From the NCBI GenBank assembly GCA_910577645.1, contig CAJTOL010000013.1:1-64000 (forward strand): 64,000 nucleotides of DNA, written 5' to 3'. Source of the stretch: an uncultured Lachnospiraceae bacterium (GTDB taxonomy: Bacteria > Bacillota > Clostridia > Lachnospirales > Lachnospiraceae). Shown here one piece after another: positions 15,967 to 24,610 of the stretch. Below the pieces are notes generated by a model. It saw only the letters and a program-made list of their open reading frames with translations. It did not search any database and was not told the origin of the DNA. The position numbers were made by a program, and so were the translations under genes. Position 1 is the stretch's first letter. The number at the start of each line of letters is the position of its first letter.

Positions 15967-17133
15967 ATGACACAGGAACAAGAAATTTATTTTGACAATT
16001 CCGCCACCACCCGGGTACTGGACAGTGTAAAGGATATTGTTATAAAAACCATGACAGAGGACTATGGAAACCCTTCCGCCAGACACCGGAAGGGCAAAGA
16101 AGCCGAGGATTATATAAAAGAAGCGGCCCGGATCATTGCCGGGACCTTAAAGGTTCAGCCCAAAGAGATCCTTTTTACCTCAGGCGGCACTGAATCCAAT
16201 AATATGGCCTTAATTGGCACAGCTTTAGCAAATCAGAGAACAGGAAAACACATTGTTACCACCCGGATCGAACATCCGTCGGTGTACAATCCGCTGATTT
16301 ATCTGGAGGAGCAGGGATTTGAAGTTACCTACCTTTCTGTAGACGGAGACGGCCACATCAGCCTGGAAGAGCTGAAAGAAGCTTTGCGCCCGGATACAAT
16401 TCTGGTATCCGTTATGTATGTAAATAATGAAGTAGGGGCTGCAGAGCCTGTGGAGGCCATCAGCGGGGTTATCCGGGAAAACAGCCCCCGGGCCCTGTTT
16501 CACGTAGACGCTATCCAGGCTTATGGAAAGTATCAAATCCGCCCCAAAAAGCAGGGCATCGATCTGCTTTCCGTCAGCGCCCACAAAATTCATGGCCCCA
16601 AAGGCGTGGGATTTTTGTATATCAATGAAAAGGTAAAAATTAAGCCCATTATCTGGGGCGGCGGCCAGCAGAAAAATCTCCGCTCCGGCACGGAAAATGT
16701 CCCCGGTGTGGCAGGACTTGGGGTGGCGGCCAGGGAAGCTTACACAGATTTTGAGGAAAAGACAGCGTACCTGTGCGGGTTAAAAGATTACTTTACCTGC
16801 CGGCTTGGAGAGATTGAAGGAACAATAGTGAACAGCAAAAAAGGGATGGACAGCGCCCCTCAGATTGCCAGCGTAAGCTTTCAGGGAATCCGCAGCGAGG
16901 TGCTTCTCCATGCATTGGAGGACAAGGGGATTTATGTATCTTCCGGATCCGCCTGCTCATCCAACCATCCGGCTATTAGCGGCACTTTAAAAAGTATAGG
17001 GGTGAAGACAGAGTATTTGGACGCAACCCTGCGGTTCAGCTTCAGCCGTTTCAATACCAGACAGGAGATAGATGCCTGTATTGACGCGCTAAAGGAGCTT
17101 CTCCCTGTGCTTCGCAGATATCAGAGAGGATAA
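15967..17133 (+). CDS. Cysteine desulfurase (IscS/NifS type)
   Basis: This PLP enzyme draws sulfur from cysteine as a persulfide. The 388-residue protein shows the PLP lysine Lys207 in SAHKIHGPKGVG, the sulfur-carrying Cys330 in SSGSACSSNHP, and FTSGGTESNNMAL and RSGTENVPG for cofactor and substrate binding. It lies 47 nt upstream of the thiI start, so it is probably the dedicated sulfur donor for ThiI (NifZ-like in B. subtilis), making 4-thiouridine in tRNA, and possibly feeding thiamine synthesis. It follows rsmE after 69 nt. Confidence 0.94.
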   Translation: MTQEQEIYFDNSATTRVLDSVKDIVIKTMTEDYGNPSARHRKGKEAEDYIKEAARIIAGTLKVQPKEILFTSGGTESNNMALIGTALANQRTGKHIVTTRIEHPSVYNPLIYLEEQGFEVTYLSVDGDGHISLEELKEALRPDTILVSVMYVNNEVGAAEPVEAISGVIRENSPRALFHVDAIQAYGKYQIRPKKQGIDLLSVSAHKIHGPKGVGFLYINEKVKIKPIIWGGGQQKNLRSGTENVPGVAGLGVAAREAYTDFEEKTAYLCGLKDYFTCRLGEIEGTIVNSKKGMDSAPQIASVSFQGIRSEVLLHALEDKGIYVSSGSACSSNHPAISGTLKSIGVKTEYLDATLRFSFSRFNTRQEIDACIDALKELLPVLRRYQRG

Positions 17134-17180
17134 GCGTTACCATGAAAGCCCGTTTTCGGGCGCATGAAGGAAGGAAATAT

Positions 17181-18362
17181 ATGGAATATCAATCTTTTTT
17201 AATTAAGTATGCTGAGATTGGCATTAAAGGCAAGAACCGTTATCTGTTTGAGGACGCTTTGGTTAAGCAGATCAACCATGCTTTAAAAAGTGTAGACGGC
17301 GGTTTTCTCGTAAGCAAAGAATCAGGCCGGATTTATGCCCAGGCCTCTAAGCCCTTTGATTATGACGAAGCGGTTGAGGCTCTCAAGAAGGTGTTTGGCA
17401 TTGCGGCAATCTGCCCTATGGTTCAGGTTGAGGACAAGGGCTATGCAGACTTAAAGGAACAGGTAAAGGAGTATATTGACCAGGTTTATCCGGATAAACG
17501 CTTTACCTTTAAGGTGGCTGCACGGCGGGCCAACAAACATTACCCCATTGGATCCGAGCAGATTAACCGGGATTTGGGGGAAGTAATTCTGGAGACATTC
17601 CCGGAGACTAAGGTGGATGTACACAACCCGGATGTGCTTTTGCGGGTGGAAGTACGTCAGAAAATCAATATATTTTCCCAGACCATTGCCGGGCCCGGCG
17701 GTATGCCTGTCGGAACCAATGGAAAGGCAATGCTGTTGCTGTCCGGCGGAATTGACAGCCCGGTGGCCGGGTATATGATTGCAAAGCGGGGAGTGCGTCT
17801 GGAAGCGGTTTATTTCCATGCGCCGCCTTATACAAGCGACAGGGCCAAGCAAAAGGTAATTGATCTGGCAAAGCTGGTTTCCAGGTATGCCGGGCCTGTT
17901 TTGCTGCATATTGTAAACTTTACCGATATTCAGCTTTATATCTATGATCAGTGTCCCCATGAAGAATTAACCATTATTATGCGCCGGTATATGATGCGGA
18001 TTGCAGAGCGGATTGCAGAGGCCAATCACTGCCATGGACTGATTACCGGTGAAAGCATCGGACAGGTGGCGTCCCAGACCATGCAGTCCCTGGCGGCTAC
18101 AGATGATGCCTGCAGTATGCCGGTGTTCAGGCCGGTAATTGGCTTTGACAAGCAGGAAATTGTGGACGTGGCCGAGAGGATCGGCACCTTTGAGACTTCT
18201 ATTCAGCCCTTTGAGGATTGCTGTACCATTTTTGTGGCCAAGCATCCGGTGACCAAACCTAATTTGGGGATTATCCGGAGATCAGAAGAAAATCTGGCAG
18301 AGAAAATTGATGAGCTGGTGGAGACGGCTATGGGGACAGTGGAGACAATCTGGTGCCGGTAA
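17181..18362 (+). CDS. thiI: tRNA 4-thiouridine synthetase ThiI
   Basis: It adenylates U8 of tRNA and transfers sulfur. The 393-residue protein has an N-terminal ferredoxin-like and THUMP region (to about 165) and a PP-loop ATPase with LLLSGGIDSPVAGYM (SGGIDS from residue 188). It lacks the C-terminal rhodanese domain of enterobacterial ThiI, which is normal in Firmicutes. The start at 17181 (MEYQSFLIKYAEIG) has AAGGAAGG before it; an in-frame ATG at 17142 lacks one. It pairs with the upstream cysteine desulfurase. Confidence 0.95.
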   Translation: MEYQSFLIKYAEIGIKGKNRYLFEDALVKQINHALKSVDGGFLVSKESGRIYAQASKPFDYDEAVEALKKVFGIAAICPMVQVEDKGYADLKEQVKEYIDQVYPDKRFTFKVAARRANKHYPIGSEQINRDLGEVILETFPETKVDVHNPDVLLRVEVRQKINIFSQTIAGPGGMPVGTNGKAMLLLSGGIDSPVAGYMIAKRGVRLEAVYFHAPPYTSDRAKQKVIDLAKLVSRYAGPVLLHIVNFTDIQLYIYDQCPHEELTIIMRRYMMRIAERIAEANHCHGLITGESIGQVASQTMQSLAATDDACSMPVFRPVIGFDKQEIVDVAERIGTFETSIQPFEDCCTIFVAKHPVTKPNLGIIRRSEENLAEKIDELVETAMGTVETIWCR

Positions 18363-18420
18363 TCAGGGCGGCATCCCTGCGGGATATTTCAGAACAAAGA
18401 AGCCTGCTTTCTTAACTGAA

Positions 18421-18452
18421 ATAAAAAAGCGGCATCCGAAAATGGATGCCGC
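18421..18452 (-). terminator. Terminator of the HPr-like gene
   Basis: GCGGCATCC and GGATGCCGC (18429-18437 with 18444-18452) form a 9-bp stem. Read on the minus strand it is followed by six T. A second hairpin (about 18388-18424, ATTTCAG with CTGAAAT) serves thiI on the plus strand. Confidence 0.8.
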
Positions 18453-18479
18453 CCCGTTTCCTTTCACAGGCGCCTGTAA

Positions 18480-18713
18480 TTAATCAATGGTATAAGGAGA
18501 AAGGGTATTTAAAATCTCCTCAATATTGTTTTCTGTATGGATATTCAGATCAATGGGTTTGGAAAGATCTAAACTGAAAATACCCATAATGGATTTTGCA
18601 TCAATAATGTATCGTCCGGAAACCAGATCAAAATCAGCGTCAAATTTGGCTAAGTCATTTACAAAAGACTTTACCTTATCAATGGAATTTAAAGAAATGT
18701 GAACAGTTCTCAT
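18480..18713 (-). CDS. HPr-like protein without the phosphorylatable histidine
   Basis: This 77-residue protein has an HPr fold pattern (MRTVHISLNSIDKVKSFV, then SGRYIIDAKSIMGIFSLDL). The active-site loop that in HPr carries His15 (GLHARPA-like) reads NSIDKV here, so it cannot take part in PTS phosphotransfer; the regulatory serine region KSIMGI is kept. Such proteins could be Crh-like regulators. AAGGAGGA lies nine nt before the chosen ATG; the longer start at 18734 has none. A TATAAT-like -10 is visible upstream. It is divergent from mtaB. Confidence 0.8.
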   Translation of the reverse strand: MRTVHISLNSIDKVKSFVNDLAKFDADFDLVSGRYIIDAKSIMGIFSLDLSKPIDLNIHTENNIEEILNTLSPYTID

Positions 18714-18880
18714 TTGGAAGAATCCTCCTTGCATCTATGTATTATAGTATCTGCTAAATATCATTTAGAACATACATGAATCCTATTAATATACTACAAA
18801 GATACCCGCTAAAAGTCAATAGAAAGTTTACACGAAAAATAAGCCGGTTTCCGGTAAAAAGCAACAGACAGGAGTATTCT

Positions 18881-20287
18881 ATGAAAACAGCAGCTTTGCA
18901 CAACCTTGGATGTAAGGTAAACGCATATGAAACAGAAGCCATGCAGCAGCTATTGGAGGCATCCGGCTACCGGATTGTGGATTTTAGCCAGAAAGCAGAT
19001 ATTTATATTATTAATACCTGCTCGGTCACCAATGTGGCGGATAAAAAATCCCGGCAGATGCTTCACAGAGCAAAAAAGCAGAATCCGGACAGTATTGTGG
19101 TGGCGGCAGGCTGCTATGCCCAGTCTGCAGAAGAAACATTAAAAAAAGACGCCAGTGTGGATATTATTATTGGCAACAATAAAAAGAAAGAGCTGCCTCA
19201 AATCCTGGAAGAATATTTCGCCGCCAGGCAGCAGAAAAAAGAGGATCCCAGGCCCCGGGTTCATGTCATTGATATCTCAAAAGCCCGGGATTACGAGGAG
19301 CTTCATATTGAGAAAATTGCAGGCCATACCCGGGCCTTTTTAAAGGTTCAGGACGGCTGCAATCAATTTTGCACCTACTGTATTATTCCTTACACCAGAG
19401 GGCGGATCCGCAGCCGCCGTCAGGAGGAGGCTGTGGAGGAGGTGGCCGGCCTGACCAGAAAGGGCTATAAAGAAATTGTCCTTACCGGTATCCATTTAAG
19501 CTCCTACGGAAAAGATTTTACAGACAGGGAGCAGGGAGAGAGCCAGGTAGAGTTAATTGACCTGATCCGGCAAATCCACCGCATAGACGGAGTGAAGCGG
19601 ATCCGCCTGGGCTCCTTAGAGCCCAGGATTGTGACCCGGGAATTTGCCCGGGCATTGGCAGAGCTTCCGAAAATCTGTCCCCATTTCCACCTGTCCCTGC
19701 AAAGCGGGTGCCAGGCGACTTTAAAACGTATGAACCGTCACTACACTCCGGAAGAATATTTGGAAGGGTGCAGGAATCTGCGCCGCGTATTTGAGAATCC
19801 TGCCATTACCACCGATGTTATTACAGGCTTTCCGGGGGAAACGGAAGAGGAATTTGAAGAAACCAAAAAGTTTTTAGAAAAAGCGGCGTTTTATGAAATG
19901 CATATCTTTAAGTATTCCCGCCGGGAGGGTACCCGGGCAGATAAAATGCCGGATCAGGTACCGGAAGAGCTCAAGGCCCGCCGCAGCGACATCCTTCTGT
20001 CCTTAGAACGGCAGATGTCAAAGGCGTACCGGCAAAGCTTTCTGGGGAAAGAATGCTGTATATTATTAGAAGAATCCGTCACAATAGACGGAAAAGGCTA
20101 TTATATAGGCCACACTCCGGAATATGTCCGTATGGCAGTTCCTATGGAGAAAATAGAGGTTTTCCTTCCCGGTAAAGCCAGAAAAAACCCGGGCTTTTCC
20201 GGAGCCGGAGGATTGATGGCAGAGGGAATTGCTGTCAGGATGCTGACAGATGAAATACTCTTACTTCAGGAAAAGTTAAGAAATTAA
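18881..20287 (+). CDS. mtaB: tRNA t6A37 methylthiotransferase MtaB
   Basis: This radical SAM enzyme adds a methylthio group to t6A37 in ANN-decoding tRNAs. The 468-residue protein has an N-terminal UPF0004 domain with cluster cysteines in HNLGCKVNAYE, INTCSVTN and VAAGCYAQ. The radical SAM CxxxCxxC is in GCNQFCTYCIIPY, and a C-terminal TRAM-like domain follows. GCKVNAYE separates MtaB from MiaB and RimO. AGGAG lies six nt before the ATG at 18881; the longer in-frame start at 18776 is unsupported. Confidence 0.94.
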   Translation: MKTAALHNLGCKVNAYETEAMQQLLEASGYRIVDFSQKADIYIINTCSVTNVADKKSRQMLHRAKKQNPDSIVVAAGCYAQSAEETLKKDASVDIIIGNNKKKELPQILEEYFAARQQKKEDPRPRVHVIDISKARDYEELHIEKIAGHTRAFLKVQDGCNQFCTYCIIPYTRGRIRSRRQEEAVEEVAGLTRKGYKEIVLTGIHLSSYGKDFTDREQGESQVELIDLIRQIHRIDGVKRIRLGSLEPRIVTREFARALAELPKICPHFHLSLQSGCQATLKRMNRHYTPEEYLEGCRNLRRVFENPAITTDVITGFPGETEEEFEETKKFLEKAAFYEMHIFKYSRREGTRADKMPDQVPEELKARRSDILLSLERQMSKAYRQSFLGKECCILLEESVTIDGKGYYIGHTPEYVRMAVPMEKIEVFLPGKARKNPGFSGAGGLMAEGIAVRMLTDEILLLQEKLRN

Positions 20288-20352
20288 AGACTTGCCGAAA
20301 CAGAAGTTTTGGTTTAGAATAGAGAAGAATAGTGATTAAGGACGTGATGAAG

Positions 20353-20613
20353 ATGGGCGATATTCAAAATACTCAATATTTTAAAGCTGTACAGGAGACT
20401 CCGGTAGAAGTGACCAGAGTTTTAAGAGACGTGTATATTGCCCTTACCGAAAAAGGGTACAATCCTGTCAATCAGATTGTGGGATATATTATGTCAGGAG
20501 ACCCGACGTATATCACCAGCCATAAAGGAGCCAGAAGCTTAATTATGAAAGTGGAGCGTGATGAGATTCTGGAAGAGCTGATGGCAGTTTACATTGATAC
20601 GAAGCTTAGCTGA
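20353..20613 (+). CDS. ireB: IreB-family regulatory phosphoprotein (UPF0297)
   Basis: This small protein of 86 residues has the conserved TQYFKA, TEKGYNPVNQIVGYI and SGDPTYITSH signatures of IreB/YrzL. In enterococci IreB is a substrate of the IreK Ser/Thr kinase in envelope stress and cephalosporin resistance. The start is one of ATG 20353 (AAGGA 10 nt before), ATG 20347 or GTG 20332. It begins the conserved Firmicutes order ireB-ruvX-DUF1292. A 190-nt gap to ruvX contains an 8-bp hairpin (CAGTTGGT/ACCAACTG, 20691-20711). Confidence 0.92.
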   Translation: MGDIQNTQYFKAVQETPVEVTRVLRDVYIALTEKGYNPVNQIVGYIMSGDPTYITSHKGARSLIMKVERDEILEELMAVYIDTKLS

Positions 20614-20802
20614 TTTTGCCGGAAGCAGGAATACCATAAGATGGCAGGAGTCGGAAGTGCTGAGAGCAGCCGGATATAAGGGACAAAAGACAGTTGGTGA
20701 TGAACCAACTGATTTTGCTGCGTTTTGTTACGAAGTATCCAGGAAAATCCGGTAAGTATTGATACCCCTTGGGGACAGGCCGTGAATTAAAATTGAGGAA
20801 AA

Positions 20803-21276
20803 ATGAATATGACAAGGATTATGGGTTTGGATTATGGTTCCAAGACCGTGGGCGTAGCAATAAGCGATGAATTGGGAATCACAGCCCAGGGAGTGGAAAC
20901 CATTACCCGCAGCGAGGAGGGGAAGCTCCGCCGCACTCTGGCCAGAATTGCAGAACTATCCCAGGAATACCGGATTAACCGGATTATTTTAGGGTATCCT
21001 AAGAATATGGATAATTCTGCAGGAGCGCGGGTAAAGAAGACGGAAGAGTTTGCCGATATGGTACGGCGGCGTACCGGCCTTCCTGTAGTATTTTGGGACG
21101 AAAGGCTTACGACGGTATCTGCAGAGAGGGTGCTGATGGAAAGCGGAGTCCGCAGAGAGAAGCGGAAGGCAGTGATTGATAAGATTGCGGCAGTGCTGAT
21201 CCTTCAGAACTATCTGGATTCTGGCAGGGGAAAAGAGCAGGATACCACAGAAGAAACTCAGGAGAACATAGTATGA
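20803..21276 (+). CDS. ruvX: RuvX/YqgF RNase-H-fold nuclease
   Basis: This 157-residue protein shows IMGLDYGSKTVGVAISDE, IILGYPKNMDNSAG and FWDERLTTVSAE, the conserved blocks of YqgF/RuvX. The family acts in pre-16S rRNA 5' processing and was proposed as a Holliday junction resolvase. GAGG lies just before the ATG; ATG 20809 is an alternative. Its stop overlaps the next start as ATGA, implying coupling to the DUF1292 gene. Confidence 0.93.
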   Translation: MNMTRIMGLDYGSKTVGVAISDELGITAQGVETITRSEEGKLRRTLARIAELSQEYRINRIILGYPKNMDNSAGARVKKTEEFADMVRRRTGLPVVFWDERLTTVSAERVLMESGVRREKRKAVIDKIAAVLILQNYLDSGRGKEQDTTEETQENIV

Positions 21277-21551
21277 ATAATAGAGAAGGAATGATTTCCA
21301 TGCTTACTGACGACGGAAGCATGGTGGATTTTTTTGTGTTGGAAGAAACCAGAATAAACGGGAAAAATTACCTGATGGTTACGGACAGCCAGGAGGAAGA
21401 GGACGGGGAATGTTATATTTTAAAGGATATTTCACGCCCCGAGGATTCGGAAGCAATCTATGAATTTGTGGAAGATGACGAGGAATTAGACTTCCTGTAC
21501 CGGATTTTTCTTGAACTGGTTTCAGACATGGAGATTGATTTAAAGCCATAA
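21273..21551 (+). CDS. DUF1292 protein (YrzB-like)
   Basis: This acidic 92-residue protein has ISMLTDDGSMVDFFVLEE, NGKNYLMV and the Asp/Glu-rich C-terminus typical of DUF1292/YrzB. The function is unknown; it is conserved beside ireB and ruvX in Firmicutes, which points to a role in translation or envelope stress biology. GGAG lies eight nt before the ATG, which overlaps the ruvX stop by 4 nt. Confidence 0.88.
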   Translation: MNNREGMISMLTDDGSMVDFFVLEETRINGKNYLMVTDSQEEEDGECYILKDISRPEDSEAIYEFVEDDEELDFLYRIFLELVSDMEIDLKP

Positions 21552-21613
21552 GGCTTATTGTGTAAAAGCCCGTTATCGGGAAAGAAACATTTATAATGAT
21601 TGGAGGTAAATGA

Positions 21614-23557
21614 TTGAAGACAGAACAGACAGCAAAGACAGATAATGGAGGAAATGAAACAAAGGTTCCGAAAACAGCCAGACGGCCAAAAAATTACCGT
21701 ATCAGCAAGAGCCGCAGCTATGGAAACGCCAAAGAAGGGAGCTCCAGAGAGGGATATAGAAAAGAAGGGGCAAGCTATGGGGAACGCCAGGGACACGGGG
21801 CCAGAGAGACGGAGCTGCCCATGACCCAGGCAGCGGAGATAACAAAACCTATCCAGAGCAAAAAGCCTTCCTATAAGTCCAAAAAGAACCTGGACAGCAG
21901 TCAGTCCGCCCCAAAGGTTAAGATAATCCCTCTGGGAGGTTTAGAGCAGATTGGCATGAACATTACGGCATTTGAGTGCGATGACAGCATTATCGTAGTG
22001 GACTGCGGACTGGCATTTCCCAGCGATGATATGCTGGGGATTGATTTGGTAATACCGGACGTGACTTATCTGATTCAAAATATAGACAAGGTAAAAGGCT
22101 TTGTGATTACTCACGGACATGAAGACCACATAGGCGCTCTGCCCTATATTCTAAAACAGATTAACGCGCCTGTTTACGGAACTAAGCTGACATTGGGGCT
22201 TATTGACAATAAGCTGAAAGAGCATGGAATGCTTAAAAGTGTAAAGCGTAAGATTATGAAGCATGGGCAGTCTGTGAACCTGGGAGCTTTCCGGGTAGAG
22301 TTTATTAAGACCAATCACAGCATTGCAGATGCATCCGCTTTGGCAATTTTCTCCCCGGCAGGCGTGATTCTGCACACAGGGGATTTTAAGATCGACTATA
22401 CCCCCGTATTTGGGGATACCATAGATTTACAGCGTCTGGCAGAACTTGGGAAAAAGGGTGTTTTGGCCCTTATGTGCGACAGCACCAACGCCATCCGTTC
22501 CGGATTTACCATGTCTGAGCGGACAGTAGGGAAAACCTTTGACTCCATATTTGCCGACCATACCACCAGGAGAATTATTGTGGCAACCTTTGCTTCCAAT
22601 GTGGATCGGGTTCAGCAGATTATTAATTCTGCCAATAAGTACAACCGGAAGGTGGTGATTGAGGGCCGCAGTATGGTAAATGTTATTACCACAGCAAGTG
22701 AACTGGGGTATATCAATATTCCGGAAGGCACTTTAATTGATATTGAGCAGCTAAAAAATTATCCGGAAGAACAGACCGTGCTGATTACCACCGGCAGCCA
22801 GGGAGAGTCTATGGCCGCCCTGTCCCGTATGGCATCTTCCCTTCATCGGAAGGTATCCATTATGCCGGGAGATGTGGTGATTTTAAGCTCCACCCCCATT
22901 CCGGGAAATGAAAAGGCGGTGTCCAAGGTTATTAACGAGCTGTCTATGAAGGGGGCTGAGGTGATTTTTCAGGATACCCATGTATCCGGACATGCCTGCC
23001 AGGAGGAGATTAAGCTTCTTTATTCCCTGATTCATCCCACTTATTCTATTCCCATTCACGGCGAATACCGTCACCGCATGGCCCAAAAGAATCTGGCTGA
23101 ATCTGTAGGTATTCCGAAAGAGAACGTGGTGATGATAAGCTCCGGCGATGTGCTGGAATTAAATGAAGAGAGCTGCAATGTTGTGGATCACGTTCCGGCA
23201 GGGGGAATCCTGGTAGACGGCCTGGGAGTAGGAGACGTAGGAAATATTGTTCTCCGTGATAGACAAAACCTGGCGCAAAATGGTATTATTGTAGTAGTTC
23301 TGACTCTGGAAAAGCACAGCAACCAGCTTCTTGCAGGTCCGGATATTGTGTCCAGAGGCTTTGTATATGTCCGGGAGTCTGAAGATTTACTGGAAGAGGC
23401 CCAGACCGTGGTGGATGAGGCAGTTGCAGACTGCTTAAATCACCATATTGCAGACTGGGGAAAAATCAAAACCATTATCCGGGACAGTTTAAGCGAGTTT
23501 TTATGGAAACGCATGAAACGCAGCCCTATGATTCTGCCCATTATCATGGAAGTATAA
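21614..23557 (+). CDS. rnj: Ribonuclease J
   Basis: RNase J is a metallo-beta-lactamase/beta-CASP 5'-3' exo- and endoribonuclease of mRNA decay and rRNA maturation. The 647-residue protein shows VKIIPLGGLEQIGMNI, the metal motif HGHEDH at about 167-172, IHTGDFKID-like LHTGDFKIDYTP, MCDSTNA and the beta-CASP part with IHGEYRH. About 100 N-terminal residues are a basic, low-complexity extension (many Ser, Arg, Lys, Gly) that B. subtilis RNase J lacks. The start is TTG with GGAGG seven nt upstream; no ATG with a site exists nearby. It stands inside a block otherwise ordered as in Bacillus. Confidence 0.95.
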   Translation: MKTEQTAKTDNGGNETKVPKTARRPKNYRISKSRSYGNAKEGSSREGYRKEGASYGERQGHGARETELPMTQAAEITKPIQSKKPSYKSKKNLDSSQSAPKVKIIPLGGLEQIGMNITAFECDDSIIVVDCGLAFPSDDMLGIDLVIPDVTYLIQNIDKVKGFVITHGHEDHIGALPYILKQINAPVYGTKLTLGLIDNKLKEHGMLKSVKRKIMKHGQSVNLGAFRVEFIKTNHSIADASALAIFSPAGVILHTGDFKIDYTPVFGDTIDLQRLAELGKKGVLALMCDSTNAIRSGFTMSERTVGKTFDSIFADHTTRRIIVATFASNVDRVQQIINSANKYNRKVVIEGRSMVNVITTASELGYINIPEGTLIDIEQLKNYPEEQTVLITTGSQGESMAALSRMASSLHRKVSIMPGDVVILSSTPIPGNEKAVSKVINELSMKGAEVIFQDTHVSGHACQEEIKLLYSLIHPTYSIPIHGEYRHRMAQKNLAESVGIPKENVVMISSGDVLELNEESCNVVDHVPAGGILVDGLGVGDVGNIVLRDRQNLAQNGIIVVVLTLEKHSNQLLAGPDIVSRGFVYVRESEDLLEEAQTVVDEAVADCLNHHIADWGKIKTIIRDSLSEFLWKRMKRSPMILPIIMEV

Positions 23558-23570
23558 AGAGGAATACATT

Positions 23571-23960
23571 ATGAGCGAGACGACAAAAGATATCAACAGG
23601 GTGACGGGAACCATTATTGGGATTTCTTTCCGGCTGATTTTGTATGCCCTTGCTATTTTGCTTATCTACAAGGGAGCCACCAGAGGCTACGAGTTCGGCC
23701 ATGAGATTTTTTATGCTTCGGCCATGGCGGCGGCCCCGGGCCGTGACATGGAGATTCAGGTGGAGGCCGGGGCCTCTGTCTCTGCCGTAGGAAAGACTCT
23801 GGAAAAAGAAGGCCTGATTAATAACCAGTATTCTTTTATCATTCAGGCTATGGTTTACGATTACGAGATTCAGCCCGGCGATTATATCTTAAATACCTCG
23901 ATGACCTCCAGGGAAATTTTAGACATCTTAAGCGAGGACGCGCAAGAGGGAAAAGAATGA
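23571..23960 (+). CDS. Membrane-anchored MltG N-terminal-like protein, no lytic domain
   Basis: This 129-residue protein has a membrane segment at about residues 15-38 and then a LysM-like part (VEAGASVSAVGKTLEKEGLI, PGDYILNTSMTSREILDIL). That part matches the N-terminal region of YrrL/MltG endolytic transglycosylases. The catalytic YceG domain (about 200 residues) is missing. It occupies the yrrL position of the yrzL-yrrK-yrzB-yrrL-yrrM order, so it is a shortened orthologue rather than an unrelated gene. AGAGGA precedes the ATG, and the stop overlaps trmR as ATGA. Confidence 0.82.
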   Translation: MSETTKDINRVTGTIIGISFRLILYALAILLIYKGATRGYEFGHEIFYASAMAAAPGRDMEIQVEAGASVSAVGKTLEKEGLINNQYSFIIQAMVYDYEIQPGDYILNTSMTSREILDILSEDAQEGKE

Positions 23961-24610
23961 CAGAGAGGGAGCGGATTGCTGACTTTATCGTTTCGTTAGA
24001 GCAGGGGCATGGAGATTTGTGTGATGAGATCGAAAAAAGGGCAAGAGAAGACAGAGTCCCTGTTATCCGGGCAGAGACCGCTGCCTTTTTAAAGACTATG
24101 ACGGCGGCGGTTTCCCCAAAGGCTATTTTGGAGGTGGGGACTGCGGTGGGATACTCTACTCTTTTAATGGCCCAGGCAAGTTCCGGGGACTGCATCATTA
24201 CTACCATTGAGAAATATGAAAAACGGATCCTTAAGGCCAGAGAAAATTTCAGACAGGCAGGGATGGAGGAGCGGATCATCCTGCTGGAAGGGGATGCGGG
24301 CCAGATTCTTGCCGGGCTTACAGGCTCCTATGATTTGATTTTTATGGACGCGGCAAAAGGCCAGTATATTCATTGGCTGCCTGATGTGCTGCGTCTATTG
24401 TCTCCTGGAGGGATGCTGATATCTGACAACGTCCTCCAGGACAATACCATTCTGGAATCCCGCTTTGCCGTAGAACGGCGGGACAGAACCATTCACAGCA
24501 GAATGAGGGAATACTTATTCCAGCTAAAAAACCACAAAGATCTGACCACCTCCATTATCCCCATTGGAGACGGAGTAACGGTCAGTGTAAAAAATAAGGT
24601 GTGCATATGA
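23957..24610 (+). CDS. trmR: tRNA 5-hydroxyuridine methyltransferase TrmR-like
   Basis: This 217-residue class I SAM O-methyltransferase shows ILEVGTAVGYSTLLMA, YDLIFMDAAKGQYIHWL and GGMLISDNVL. The Asp/Asn pair for the metal fits the YrrM/TrmR family that makes 5-methoxyuridine at tRNA position 34. The downstream gene is a TrhP-type U32 protein that provides the 5-hydroxyuridine substrate, supporting the assignment. It overlaps both neighbours by 4 nt (ATGA), a tight translational operon. Confidence 0.88.
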   Translation: MTERERIADFIVSLEQGHGDLCDEIEKRAREDRVPVIRAETAAFLKTMTAAVSPKAILEVGTAVGYSTLLMAQASSGDCIITTIEKYEKRILKARENFRQAGMEERIILLEGDAGQILAGLTGSYDLIFMDAAKGQYIHWLPDVLRLLSPGGMLISDNVLQDNTILESRFAVERRDRTIHSRMREYLFQLKNHKDLTTSIIPIGDGVTVSVKNKVCI

